Of a stretch of 64,000 nt of DNA, positions 38,153 to 47,108 are shown in pieces. The stretch is taken from the NCBI GenBank assembly GCA_023393015.1, contig JAEWMY010000054.1, positions 62,001 to 126,000 of the forward strand, read 5' to 3'. Source of the DNA: Spirochaetota bacterium (GTDB lineage Bacteria > Spirochaetota > Spirochaetia > Treponematales > Treponemataceae). Both the position numbers and the translations under genes were made by a program. A model generated the notes under the pieces. It ran no database searches and was not told where the DNA came from. It worked only from the letters and a program-made list of their open reading frames with translations. Each line of letters opens with the position of its first letter. The stretch's first letter is position 1.

Positions 38153-39240
38153 GCGCCTCGCGCCTCTCGGGGAGGCTTTCGAGAATACGTTCGCAAACGC
38201 GCGCGCTGAACGGTTCTCGACCTGAAACCGAAGCGGCGGTCTCCGGGGACGGAACCGCGCGTCACGCCCTCGAAGGCTGGCGCGAAATCTCGCCGTTCCT
38301 CCTCGAACGAGAGAGGAACGTTCCGTTGACGGGCGTGTCGCCGTTTTTTTCTCCGTATTTTCCCCTGTTGTTCCCGAAGGAACGAGACCGTCTCGAGGGA
38401 GTATGCTCGAGTCCCGGATTCGTCGAGCGACTGCGCTTTTTCGACCTCGAGACTACGGGGCTTTCGCGCGGCGCGGGTACGGTCGCCTTTCTCGCCGGCG
38501 TCGGCAGGCTTGAACGGGACGGTAGCCGCGGCGGCCGTCGGGCGGGATATTCCCTCTCGGTGACGCAAATCATGATAACCGATTTCCCCGGGGAGTCGTC
38601 CTTTCTCGCGCGTCTGTCGGAGATTGTCGGAACCGGCACGACGCTCGTTTCCTTCAACGGAAAATGTTTTGACGCCCAAATCCTCTGGAACCGCTATCTC
38701 ATGTCGGGCATTCGCCCCGATTTCCTTTCGCCCTCCGTCACGCATCTGGACCTCCTGTTTCCCTCACGCAGACTGTGGAAACAGTCGCTCGAGTCGTGCA
38801 GGCTGACCGCCATAGAGGAAGGTGTTCTCGGCGTTAAGCGAGTGGACGACGTTCCCGGAAGCGAGGCCCCAGAGGCGTGGTTTTCCTTCGTGCGCGACGG
38901 AGAGACGGAACTGCTGTCGAAAATCGCGGAACACAATCTCGTCGATTGCCAATCGCTCGCGCGCCTCGCGTTCGCGCTCGACGGCGCGATGGACCGCGCC
39001 GAGGGACGCGCCGGTCTCGTTCGGGCGCTGGAACTCCGCCGCAAGGGATTGTGGAGCGAGGCGGCCGAACTCCTCGATCCGCTCGCCAGGCTCGGCGACC
39101 CCGTCGCGACGAGGCTTCTCGCGATTGACTGCGAGCACCGCATCGGCGACTTTCCCCGCGCCCTCCTTTTGGCCGAGGCGATGGAGGACGCGCCGAGACG
39201 GGAGCGCGTCCTTTCGAAGATGCGGAGACAGGGGCTTTAA
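38149..39240 (+). CDS. mrfB: MrfB-like DEDD exonuclease (YprB, RNase H-like fold)
   Basis: A 363-residue protein with an RNase H-like exonuclease domain (about 90–285). The metal-binding FFDLETTGLSRGAG, a middle VSFNGKCFDAQ block and the downstream HNLVDCQSLARL fit the DEDD pattern. A C-terminal helical, TPR-like tail (about 290–360) resembles Bacillus YprB. ATG 38149 overlaps the mrfA stop, and the pairing with MrfA is the main support for its name. Its stop shares a base with the hrpB ATG. Confidence 0.9.
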   Translation: MSASRLSGRLSRIRSQTRALNGSRPETEAAVSGDGTARHALEGWREISPFLLERERNVPLTGVSPFFSPYFPLLFPKERDRLEGVCSSPGFVERLRFFDLETTGLSRGAGTVAFLAGVGRLERDGSRGGRRAGYSLSVTQIMITDFPGESSFLARLSEIVGTGTTLVSFNGKCFDAQILWNRYLMSGIRPDFLSPSVTHLDLLFPSRRLWKQSLESCRLTAIEEGVLGVKRVDDVPGSEAPEAWFSFVRDGETELLSKIAEHNLVDCQSLARLAFALDGAMDRAEGRAGLVRALELRRKGLWSEAAELLDPLARLGDPVATRLLAIDCEHRIGDFPRALLLAEAMEDAPRRERVLSKMRRQGL

Positions 39241-41597
39241 TGAACGACCTTCCCATAACGCCACATCTCGGCGGAATCGCGGACGCGTTGCTCGGCTCCC
39301 GTTCGGCTTTCCTTTTGCTGACCGCCGAGACGGGGGCGGGAAAGTCGACGGCGGTTCCCCAAGCCCTGCTCGGGCGGGTTCCCGGAAAGATCGTCATGCT
39401 CGAGCCGAGAAGGGTGGCGACGGTCGCCATCGCGACGAGGATCGCGGAACTACTCGGCGAGCCGGTCGGAAAAACGGCGGGATACCGCGTTCGGTACGAA
39501 TCGCGCGTCGGTCCCGATACGCGCATCGAAATCGTCACCGAGGCGATACTGACGAGAATGATTCAGCGCGACCCCGGATTGTCGGGGATATCGATCGTGA
39601 TTCTCGACGAATTCCACGAGCGAACCGTGCACGGAGACCTCGCGCTCGCGCTCCTGAAAGACGTGACGGCGTTGCGTCCCGACCTTCGCGTCCTTGTCAT
39701 GTCGGCAACCATCGACGCCGAGCGGGTCTCGGAGGTTTTGGGAGCCGAAACGCTCTCCGTGCCCGGTCGCGGGTTTCCCGTAGAGATCGAGTACGAACCA
39801 CCGTTGAAAGTGAACGGCAGGCCGGAGCCCGTTTTCGTGACGATGGCGCGCGCGGCAAGAAACTCGCTCGGCCGCGCCGGAGGAAGCGTACTCGCTTTTT
39901 TGCCCGGATTGTACGAAATACGGAAAACCGCCGAACTCCTGTCCGGATGCGGAGCGGATATATGTATCCTCCACGGATCGATTCCCTTTCATGAGCAGAA
40001 AAGGGCCCTTGAGGATACGGGCGAACGGAGAGTCATACTCGCGTCATCAATCGCGGAAACGAGCCTCACCGTCCCCGGCGTTTCGACGGTCATAGATTCC
40101 TGCCTTTCCCGCGTCGGCGTCCTCGACGCGAGAACCGGCATGAACTCGCTCGTGACGGTGACCGAAAGCGCTTTTTCCGCCGCTCAGCGGGCGGGGCGTG
40201 CGGGCCGTACGGGACCGGGCGTGTGCGTCAGGCTTTGCTCGGCCTCGGACGTGCTGCCGCGTCAATCGACCCCCGAGATATCGAGAACCGATTTGCTTCA
40301 CATCGTCCTTGAGTGCGCGCTTTGGGGAGTGAGCGACCCCTCGGGCCTTGCCTGGATAGATCCGCCCTCCGGCGCGGCATGGGACGCGGCGACTGAACTG
40401 CTCGGATGGATGGACGCGATTGACGGCGATGGCAGGATAACCGAACGCGGCAGGAGAATGGCCTCTCTCGGGGTTCATCCGCGAGTCGCGGCCGTAGCGC
40501 TCGCGGGCGGACTCGAAGCCGCCGTCCGTCACGCGATCGTTCCGGGCGGCGAGGAGGAGCGGAAACGGCTTTTCGCGGACCTCTCGCGCCGCGTCGTGAA
40601 GCTCGACGGCGCGGAACCGGTCGCGAGTAACCGCGCGCGCGTGTCCGCGTCGGGACAGTCGCCCGCGCTTCTGGCGGGTTTTCCCGACCGTCTGGCGCGA
40701 CTCGGCGAGGGCTCGTCCTACCTTTTCCCCTCGGGAGCGGTAGCCTCGCTCGACGAGGAACTCGCGCGGTCGTTCGCGCGCCCCCCGAAATGGATCGTGG
40801 CGACCGACGTCGATTCCACGGGTCGCTTCCCGCGCGTCCGATCGATGGAACCGCTCGCGGATACGGACGCAAGCGACTTTCTCGAACGACACGCGAACTC
40901 CCGAATCGAGCTGTATTGCGAATCCGGACGCTGGTCGGCCCGGGAACGCGTAAAAAAACGCGAAGTCCGAGAATACGGAAAAATCAGGTATCTCGAACGG
41001 CAGCTCGCGCCCGAATCGACGGAAACCGCGTGTTTCGCGTGCGCGTCCGTTCGCGAGAACGGGCTCGGGACGCTTCCCTGGACGGCGGCGGCGGAATCGT
41101 TTGTCGCAAGGGCGCGATTCGCTCGCGCGCGCGACAACGGCTCGCTTCCGGACGCGCGAGAGGAAGTCCTACTCGACCGTCTCGAAGAGTGGCTCGTTCC
41201 CTTTTTGCAGGCGGACGGGCGTCTTTCGGAACGGGCCCTGCTCGACGCGCTCCGGTACGCGCTTGACGGAACGGCGGTAGACCGCCTGGCGCCGACCCGA
41301 TTGACCCTCCCGAACGGGATTGAGCGACCGGTTTCCTACGAGGTGATTGATCCCGCGGAGGGGCCGATGCCCGTGATCGAGACGAGGGTACAGGATCTCT
41401 ACGGCTGCGCGACGCATCCGGCCGTCACGGGAGTTCCCGCCGTCGTGCGGCTCCTCTCTCCCGCAAGAAGGCCGGTACACATAACGCGCGACCTTCCCGG
41501 TTTCTGGAAAGGCGTGTGGGTCGACGTTCGCAAGGAGATGAAGGGACGGTACCCGAAGCACCGGTGGCCGGAGAATCCTCTCAACGAACGACCCTGA
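39240..41597 (+). CDS. hrpB: ATP-dependent helicase HrpB
   Basis: A 785-residue DEAH-family helicase with motif I ETGAGKST (near residue 30), motif II LDEFHE (near 122), motif III SATID and motif VI QRAGRAGRTGPG. An HA2 winged region and the HrpB-specific C-terminal domain follow (about 640–785, including LPWTAAAESFVAR and RYPKHRWPENP). HrpB's physiological substrate is poorly understood. Its grouping behind mrfAB is translationally coupled (one-base overlap). The last 17 bases overlap the converging pabBC gene. Confidence 0.93.
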   Translation: MNDLPITPHLGGIADALLGSRSAFLLLTAETGAGKSTAVPQALLGRVPGKIVMLEPRRVATVAIATRIAELLGEPVGKTAGYRVRYESRVGPDTRIEIVTEAILTRMIQRDPGLSGISIVILDEFHERTVHGDLALALLKDVTALRPDLRVLVMSATIDAERVSEVLGAETLSVPGRGFPVEIEYEPPLKVNGRPEPVFVTMARAARNSLGRAGGSVLAFLPGLYEIRKTAELLSGCGADICILHGSIPFHEQKRALEDTGERRVILASSIAETSLTVPGVSTVIDSCLSRVGVLDARTGMNSLVTVTESAFSAAQRAGRAGRTGPGVCVRLCSASDVLPRQSTPEISRTDLLHIVLECALWGVSDPSGLAWIDPPSGAAWDAATELLGWMDAIDGDGRITERGRRMASLGVHPRVAAVALAGGLEAAVRHAIVPGGEEERKRLFADLSRRVVKLDGAEPVASNRARVSASGQSPALLAGFPDRLARLGEGSSYLFPSGAVASLDEELARSFARPPKWIVATDVDSTGRFPRVRSMEPLADTDASDFLERHANSRIELYCESGRWSARERVKKREVREYGKIRYLERQLAPESTETACFACASVRENGLGTLPWTAAAESFVARARFARARDNGSLPDAREEVLLDRLEEWLVPFLQADGRLSERALLDALRYALDGTAVDRLAPTRLTLPNGIERPVSYEVIDPAEGPMPVIETRVQDLYGCATHPAVTGVPAVVRLLSPARRPVHITRDLPGFWKGVWVDVRKEMKGRYPKHRWPENPLNERP

Positions 41598-43416
41598 CGC
41601 ATTCGACGAAGCGACGTACGGAGTTAATGATATACACTCGTTCGCAACCGGCGAAGTCACGGGGATACAGCGTCCGTTCGCGGATCGAGCCCGACGCAAG
41701 AAGCTCGTCCCTGAACACGCCGGGGAGAATGCCTGAATCCACGGGCGGCGTGTATTTTACGCCGCCCATCTCGAGGACGATATTGGCGCGGGAACTTTCG
41801 GTCAGTTCCCCGCGTTCGTTTATCATGACGACATCGTCCGCGATCCGCGATTCCCCGTCCGCGAGGCGGCGCAACGAGCGTTCGATCGGACCGCGAACGC
41901 TCGTTTTGTGCCGGAGAAAGGGATTCGCGGAGTCTACGTGATCGGTCGCGAGGACTATTCTATAGGGAGAGGGAAGTGGCGTCAGGGGCTCCGCGACGGC
42001 GTCGATCGCGCCGGAGGCGCTCACCGAGACCCTAACCTTGATGGAACCGGTCGCGTTCGCCCGCGCTATCTCGTTCAGCGAGTCTCGAACGCGCTCCGGT
42101 ATCGGAGTCGGACGATCCGCGGAATCGACGGAAAAAAACCGTGGGAATCCGAAATACGAAAGAGATTTTTCCAGACGCTCCAGGTGCCGTTCCCGCAGGA
42201 AATAGGAGCCGTTCTCGAGAAGCAGGCTTTCGAATACGCAAAAGCTTCCGTTGTCGACCTCGTCGGTCACTATCTTCGCCTTCAGCATGCATTCCTCCCA
42301 TTCGTCGATGTCGACGGACCCCCATACGATTCCGCCGCCCGCGCCGTATTCGACACTTTGATCGCGCCCGTCGAAAACGGCCGTCCGGATCGCCACGGAA
42401 AACCATGCGGATCCGTCCGGACGGACAACGCCAATGGCGCCGGTATAGGGTCCGCGCGGCGACGGTTCAAGCTCGTCGATGATTCTCATGCTGCCGACCT
42501 TCGGAGCCCCCGTGATCGAGGCGCAGGGGAAAAGGGCGCCGAAGGCATCGGAGAGCGACGCGCGCGTCTTCGCCGCCACCGTCGAGGTCATCTGGACGAC
42601 GGTCGGAAATGTCTCGGTACCGAATAGGTCTCGAACTTCGACCGTTCCGGGGATCGCGATCTTTCCGACGTCATTCCGTATCATGTCGGTAATCATGAGG
42701 TTTTCGGCGCGGTTTTTCGGATCCGCTTTCAGGCGCGCTTCCGTTTCGTCGTTTCGGCCGTTCTCCAGTCGGGCGGTACCCTTCATGGGTTTAAGTACAA
42801 TCTCCCGGATTCCGGCATCGTCCCCGTCGGGCGCAGACAGGGCAAAGAAAAGCTCGGGAGAAAACGAGGCGATCGACCGGGTACCGTCCCGTAAAAAGAC
42901 GGTATACCTGCCGTGTTCCGCGGCGGCGCGCGCGAGAAACCATGCCAAGGTATCGCCGTAATACCGGGCGCGCAGTCTGAACGTCATGTTTATCTGGTAT
43001 GATTCGCCCCGTCTGAGATACCCCTTGATGTCTCCGATCGCGCGTCGATAACTTTCTTTGTCCATCTCCGGCACGAAGGCGCTCGTGTCGCACGGCGATC
43101 CCTCGGGAGTACCGGTACGGAGACTACGCTCGGAATACAGGGCGAAACATGCGAAGGGGGCGCCTTCTTTTTCGGCGCCCGCCGTTTCGTCGGTACCCGT
43201 ACGCGATGCTTTACCCCCGCAGAACGCCTGATCGAATCCCGGTGCGGCCTCGTACGAGACATAACCCACGGCATAGAGGCGTTCGGAAACCGCACGCGCC
43301 GACACGCGCGCCATCAGGGCGGAAGCCTCCGCCGGGGAAAAGGCCCGTTCGACGACAACGGGGTCGCGATACTCGAAGAGGAGTCCGTTTTCCGGCTCGG
43401 GGGCGACGCAATACAT
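41581..43416 (-). CDS. pabB-pabC: Aminodeoxychorismate synthase component I fused to aminodeoxychorismate lyase
   Basis: A 611-residue fusion. The N-terminal chorismate-binding domain (about 1–375) carries the PabB-type KPMKGTARL lysine motif and the conserved GAPKVGSMRIIDELEP and YTGAIGVV blocks. The C-terminal class-IV PLP domain (about 385–611) carries the Schiff-base lysine in RHKTSVRG. Together they make p-aminobenzoate from chorismate, given a glutamine amidotransferase (PabA), which is not in this window. ATG 43416 is six bases after a minus-strand -10 box, with no Shine-Dalgarno sequence. FolC, a later folate enzyme, lies 11 kb away. Confidence 0.93.
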   Translation of the reverse strand: MYCVAPEPENGLLFEYRDPVVVERAFSPAEASALMARVSARAVSERLYAVGYVSYEAAPGFDQAFCGGKASRTGTDETAGAEKEGAPFACFALYSERSLRTGTPEGSPCDTSAFVPEMDKESYRRAIGDIKGYLRRGESYQINMTFRLRARYYGDTLAWFLARAAAEHGRYTVFLRDGTRSIASFSPELFFALSAPDGDDAGIREIVLKPMKGTARLENGRNDETEARLKADPKNRAENLMITDMIRNDVGKIAIPGTVEVRDLFGTETFPTVVQMTSTVAAKTRASLSDAFGALFPCASITGAPKVGSMRIIDELEPSPRGPYTGAIGVVRPDGSAWFSVAIRTAVFDGRDQSVEYGAGGGIVWGSVDIDEWEECMLKAKIVTDEVDNGSFCVFESLLLENGSYFLRERHLERLEKSLSYFGFPRFFSVDSADRPTPIPERVRDSLNEIARANATGSIKVRVSVSASGAIDAVAEPLTPLPSPYRIVLATDHVDSANPFLRHKTSVRGPIERSLRRLADGESRIADDVVMINERGELTESSRANIVLEMGGVKYTPPVDSGILPGVFRDELLASGSIRERTLYPRDFAGCERVYIINSVRRFVECVRVVR

Positions 43417-43422
43417 GGGGTC

Positions 43423-43428
43423 ACTATA
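43423..43428 (-). promoter_or_regulatory. -10 box of pabBC, predicted leaderless
   Basis: TATAGT on the minus strand, separated from ATG 43416 by six bases (GACCCC). The -35 region is poor. Confidence 0.45.
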
Positions 43429-43443
43429 CCGGAAATAAAAGGC

Positions 43444-43470
43444 TAAGTTCCATACCCGGCGTACCGATAC
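43444..43470 (+). promoter_or_regulatory. Candidate sigma-28 (FliA) promoter of the flgF operon
   Basis: TAAG (43444–43447), 15-base spacer, ACCGATAC (43463–43470), against the consensus TAAA-N15-GCCGATAA. It lies 20 bases before the flgF ATG with AAGGAG in between. Confidence 0.5.
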
Positions 43471-43490
43471 TTTCAGTAAGGAGAAACGCC

Positions 43491-44306
43491 ATGGTACGAG
43501 GTTGGTATACCGGAGCGAGCGGGATGAACGCCCAGCAGCGCCGTCTTGACGCGATTTCCAATAATCTCGCGAATGTCGACACCACGAGCTATAAGCGTGA
43601 CGTCACGGTCAGCAAAAACTTCCCGGAGCTTCTCCTGCGGAGAATGGACGATGACGGCGTCTACAAGAATCCGTTCGGTTCCGCCGACGTCGCCCCGATC
43701 ATCGGAAAGATCGGCCTCGGCGTAGAGGTGAACGAGCTCTTTACCGATTTCCAGCAAGGCTCCTTCAAGCCCACCGGGTCTTCGTCCGATTTCGCGCTCG
43801 AGGGCCGGGGATTTTTCGCCGTCGAAACGCCTCACGGGGAGCGCTTTACCCGAAACGGAAATTTCACCGTCGGCGTCGAGGGATACCTGATGACAAAAGA
43901 AGGCTTTCCCGTACTCGGCGAAAACGGCCGAATATTCCTGCAAGATTCCCTGTATACAGTCAATAAAAACGGCGAGGTCTACGTTCGCCCCATATCCAAT
44001 ACCGACGCGGATCCCGTGCTTCTCGACAGGTTGAAACTCGTTACCTTCGAAAACGACCGGTACATCCAGAAGCAGGGCTCGAGTCTCTACAAGGACACTC
44101 CCGTTTCGGGGCCGGCCATACCCGCCGAGGGAACGGAACGACCTCTCGTCACGCAGGGCTTCGTCGAGGCCTCGAACGTCAACGTCGTCAACGAAATGGT
44201 CCAGATGATCGAAGTCAACCGGGCCTACGAGGCGAACCAGAAAACGATCCAAGCCGAGGATACCATGATGTCCAAGCTCTGGAACGACGTCGTCAGGATA
44301 AAGTAA
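43491..44306 (+). CDS. flgF: Flagellar basal-body rod protein FlgF-like
   Basis: A 271-residue rod protein. The conserved N-terminal motif ASGMNAQQRRLDAISNNLANVDTTSYK and the C-terminal QGFVEASNVNVVNEMVQMIEVNRAYE helix frame a central beta domain (GRGFFAVETPHGERFTRNGNF). It forms part of the proximal or middle rod of the periplasmic flagellum. ATG 43491 has AAGGAG upstream; the frame is open further 5' but that sequence overlaps the divergent promoters. FlgG follows after 11 bases. Confidence 0.93.
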   Translation: MVRGWYTGASGMNAQQRRLDAISNNLANVDTTSYKRDVTVSKNFPELLLRRMDDDGVYKNPFGSADVAPIIGKIGLGVEVNELFTDFQQGSFKPTGSSSDFALEGRGFFAVETPHGERFTRNGNFTVGVEGYLMTKEGFPVLGENGRIFLQDSLYTVNKNGEVYVRPISNTDADPVLLDRLKLVTFENDRYIQKQGSSLYKDTPVSGPAIPAEGTERPLVTQGFVEASNVNVVNEMVQMIEVNRAYEANQKTIQAEDTMMSKLWNDVVRIK

Positions 44307-44317
44307 GGAGCTCATAG

Positions 44318-45112
44318 ATGGTCAGAAGCCTTTGGACGGCCGCGACGGGAATGAACGGTCAGCAAGCGAATATCGATACGGTCGCTAACAACCTCTCCAA
44401 CGTAAACACGACCGGTTTCAAGAAGCAGCGGGTCGAGTTCGAGGATCTCCTGTATCAAACGGTCAGGACCGCGGGCACTCCCGCGACCGAGGACACGATA
44501 ACACCCGTCGGCGTGCAAATGGGACACGGCGTCAAGGTCGCTTCGACTTTGCGCATGTTCGACCAGGGGTCACTGCAAAACACCGGTAATATCAGCGATC
44601 TCGCCATTCAAGGCGAAGGCTTCTTCCGCGTCCTTCAGTATGACGGATCATACGCCTATACCCGCGACGGCTCGTTCAAGATCGACGCCGAACGTCAGCT
44701 CGTCACGTCCAACGGGCTCAAGGTGATTCCCGAAATCACCTTCCCCGAGGGTTACCGGCAGGACACTATCGCCATAAGCCAGGACGGAAGGGTAACGGTT
44801 CGCGTGGCGGATCTCGACGACCCCGTCGACGTGGGTCAGCTCGAACTCTATCGGTTTCAGAACCCGGCCGGTCTCACCACGGTCGGCGAAAACCTTTACA
44901 AGCAAACCCCCGCGTCGGGGTACTCCTTGACGGGCAGGCCTGGCTTCGACGGATTCGGAAAAACGATACACAAGTTCCTGGAGATGTCCAACGTCTCGAC
45001 GGTTAGCGAGATGGTAAACATGATCGTCGCACAAAGGGCTTACGAGTTCAATTCGAAGGCGATTCAGACGAGCGACAACATGCTGCAAACCGCGGCGAAT
45101 CTCAAGAGATAG
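44318..45112 (+). CDS. flgG: Flagellar basal-body distal rod protein FlgG
   Basis: A 264-residue FlgG, the typical length, with MVRSLWTAATGMNGQQANID at the N-terminus, NNLSNVNTTGFKKQRVEFEDLLYQ, and the C-terminal LEMSNVSTVSEMVNMIVAQRAYEFNSKAIQTSD signature (split here by eye into its two halves). It builds the distal rod. AAGGAG precedes the ATG. Confidence 0.97.
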   Translation: MVRSLWTAATGMNGQQANIDTVANNLSNVNTTGFKKQRVEFEDLLYQTVRTAGTPATEDTITPVGVQMGHGVKVASTLRMFDQGSLQNTGNISDLAIQGEGFFRVLQYDGSYAYTRDGSFKIDAERQLVTSNGLKVIPEITFPEGYRQDTIAISQDGRVTVRVADLDDPVDVGQLELYRFQNPAGLTTVGENLYKQTPASGYSLTGRPGFDGFGKTIHKFLEMSNVSTVSEMVNMIVAQRAYEFNSKAIQTSDNMLQTAANLKR

Positions 45113-45132
45113 CGTAGGCGAGGGAAGGCGAA

Positions 45133-45678
45133 ATGAGTGATATAGGCGTAGTTCGGGGTTTCTCCTCAAAAGCGGGCATACTCGCGGGAAACGCTCGAGC
45201 GGCCGAGACGGAACGACGGTTCAGCTCGCTCATAGACGGGATCAAGGCCGGTATGGACGAAGGCCCCGGAAACGACGCCGCGTCAGGAAGCGCTCCGACC
45301 GTTCCCACGAAAGAACTGCACGATCCGCGCCTTCCCGGCGATTACATCAGCTCCCTCATCCCGCTCGAACAGCCGCGTAACGCGGCTGCGTCCCCGGCGA
45401 CCGGCGCGGCGGCCAATTCGGGCCAGGCCGGCGTCGTCGACCGCACGAGCAAGCTCTACGAGCAGGCACTCGAGCTCGAGTCGTATTTCGTCAAGATCAT
45501 GCTTTCGTCCATGCGCAATACCGTGCAAAAGGGCGGATTGACGGGAGATACGGGATTCGCCTCGAATATGTACGAGGACATGCTGTACGACGAGTTCTCG
45601 CGCACCGTTACCCGCGGCGCGGGATTCGGGCTTGCCGACCAGGTGTATCTGCAACTCTCCGCGACCTCGCTGGAATAA
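45133..45678 (+). CDS. Flagellar rod-binding protein (FlgJ N-terminal-domain type)
   Basis: A 181-residue protein with a disordered, charged first half and a C-terminal rod-binding domain (about 105–181: ESYFVKIMLSSMRNTV, MYEDMLYDEFS, GFGLADQVYLQLS). It lacks the muramidase domain of enterobacterial FlgJ, as in other spirochaetes, so rod penetration of the wall needs a separate hydrolase. The Shine-Dalgarno GGAAGG is five bases upstream. Confidence 0.9.
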   Translation: MSDIGVVRGFSSKAGILAGNARAAETERRFSSLIDGIKAGMDEGPGNDAASGSAPTVPTKELHDPRLPGDYISSLIPLEQPRNAAASPATGAAANSGQAGVVDRTSKLYEQALELESYFVKIMLSSMRNTVQKGGLTGDTGFASNMYEDMLYDEFSRTVTRGAGFGLADQVYLQLSATSLE

Positions 45679-45693
45679 ATACCCTCGTCATGG

Positions 45694-45699
45694 TATACT
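45694..45699 (+). promoter_or_regulatory. Possible -10 box of the hexokinase gene
   Basis: TATACT about 34 bases before the ATG, with a GAGG ribosome-binding site between; -35 weak. Confidence 0.35.
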
Positions 45700-45732
45700 A
45701 CCCGCGTAAAAAGATACCACGCGAGGTGCATA

Positions 45733-47067
45733 ATGAATCCCACGTACGCCGTAACGGCATTTCTCGGAAGGCACGATTTCCAAGCCGGCGGACCCGCGGT
45801 TGACGCCGCCATCAACGCCATGATGTACGATATCGAGGAAGGTCTCAAGCGGGATCCGGCCTCGCCCCCCGGATCCGGACCTGCTCTCGACATGATTCCT
45901 ACCTGGGCCGTACCGCCGGAAGCCTCCCCTAAAAACAAGACGGTTATCGTGATCGACGCGGGCGGGACGAACTTCCGTTCGTGTCTCGTTACCTTCGACG
46001 CGGAAGGCACGCCGACCGTCTCCGACATGCAAAAGACGGCCATGCCGGCGACCGATCGGGAATACTCGAAAAAGGAATTCTTCGAGACGATAGCCTCGTT
46101 TCTGGATCACCTGAAAGACAAGTCGGACCGCATCGGGTTTTGCTTTTCCTGGGCCATGTCGATCACTCCCGAAGGCGACGGCCGCGTCATCCAGTTTTCG
46201 AAGGAGATCAAGGCTAAAGAAGTCATCGGCTCGCTTATCGGCGAAAGCCTTTCGGAGGCCCTCGTCGCACGCGGCTGGAAGAAACCGGCCAAGATCGTAC
46301 TTTTAAACGACACGACAGCCGCCTTGTTGGCCGGTGCCTCGGCCGCAAAGAACGGCAAGGCCTACGATTCGTATGTAGGATTCATACTCGGAACGGGGAT
46401 GAACGCCGCGTATATCGAGTACGGCGAAATCGAAAAGATCAAGGGGAAACCCGGATTCTCCGGCAGGGAGCAAATCGTCGTGTGCGAATCCGGAAAGTGC
46501 AACAAGATAGCGCGAAGCGCCTTCGACGCGGAACTTGACGGAACGACCAACTCGCCCGGACTTTACGGCTACGAAAAGATGTGTTCCGGCGCCTATCTCG
46601 GACCGGTCGCGACGATCGCGCTCAAAAAGGCCGTTTCGGAAGGGTTGTTCGGCGCCCGCGCGACAGCGGGGCTGTCCGCGATCTCGTCCATCGAACTGAA
46701 GGACATGGACCAGTTTTTTTACGCGCCCTATCGCACCGACACGAAGTTGGGAAAGGCGCTTTCGGAAGGAACCGAGGACGACCGGGAAACCGCGTTCCGC
46801 CTCCTTGACGCCTTCGTGGAGCGTTCCGCGCGGCTTGCTGCAGCGAATATCGCCGCGGTGATAATCAAGTCTGGAAAGGGAAGGAATCCGGCACGGCCCG
46901 TTTGCGTCTTGTGCGAGGGCACGACGTTCCTCAAGACGCATTATCTCAAGGACAGGGTTATCGGGTATCTTAACAGGGTTTTGACCGAAGAGCGGGGCGT
47001 GTGGTACGAGCTCGTCACCATGGACAACGCGGTAACCCTCGGTTCGGCGGTCGCGGGACTTCTCTGA
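45733..47067 (+). CDS. hk: Eukaryotic-type hexokinase
   Basis: A 444-residue sugar kinase of the Hexokinase_1/2 family rather than the ROK or bacterial glucokinase type. The ATP-binding IDAGGTNFRSCLVTF is near residue 77, the sugar-binding KIVLLNDTTAALLAGASAAK near 193, the conserved GFILGTGMNAAYIEYG near 218, and a C-terminal glycine-rich VLCEGTTF block near 400. It phosphorylates glucose for glycolysis. It has its own -10-like box and ribosome-binding site, separate from the flagellar genes. Confidence 0.92.
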   Translation: MNPTYAVTAFLGRHDFQAGGPAVDAAINAMMYDIEEGLKRDPASPPGSGPALDMIPTWAVPPEASPKNKTVIVIDAGGTNFRSCLVTFDAEGTPTVSDMQKTAMPATDREYSKKEFFETIASFLDHLKDKSDRIGFCFSWAMSITPEGDGRVIQFSKEIKAKEVIGSLIGESLSEALVARGWKKPAKIVLLNDTTAALLAGASAAKNGKAYDSYVGFILGTGMNAAYIEYGEIEKIKGKPGFSGREQIVVCESGKCNKIARSAFDAELDGTTNSPGLYGYEKMCSGAYLGPVATIALKKAVSEGLFGARATAGLSAISSIELKDMDQFFYAPYRTDTKLGKALSEGTEDDRETAFRLLDAFVERSARLAAANIAAVIIKSGKGRNPARPVCVLCEGTTFLKTHYLKDRVIGYLNRVLTEERGVWYELVTMDNAVTLGSAVAGLL

Positions 47068-47094
47068 CACCTGTACTGCGGCACACAGCTATGG

Positions 47095-47100
47095 TACAAT
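47095..47100 (+). promoter_or_regulatory. Possible -10 box of the PilZ gene
   Basis: TACAAT, eight bases before ATG 47109; the -35 region is weak. GAGG lies four bases before the ATG and could be a marginal ribosome-binding site. Confidence 0.35.
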
Positions 47101-47108
47101 GAGGCGCG

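Noticed and set aside
38822..39994. 390-residue plus-strand frame spanning mrfB and hrpB
   Set aside because: Very Arg/Ser-rich and overlaps two well-supported genes in another frame.
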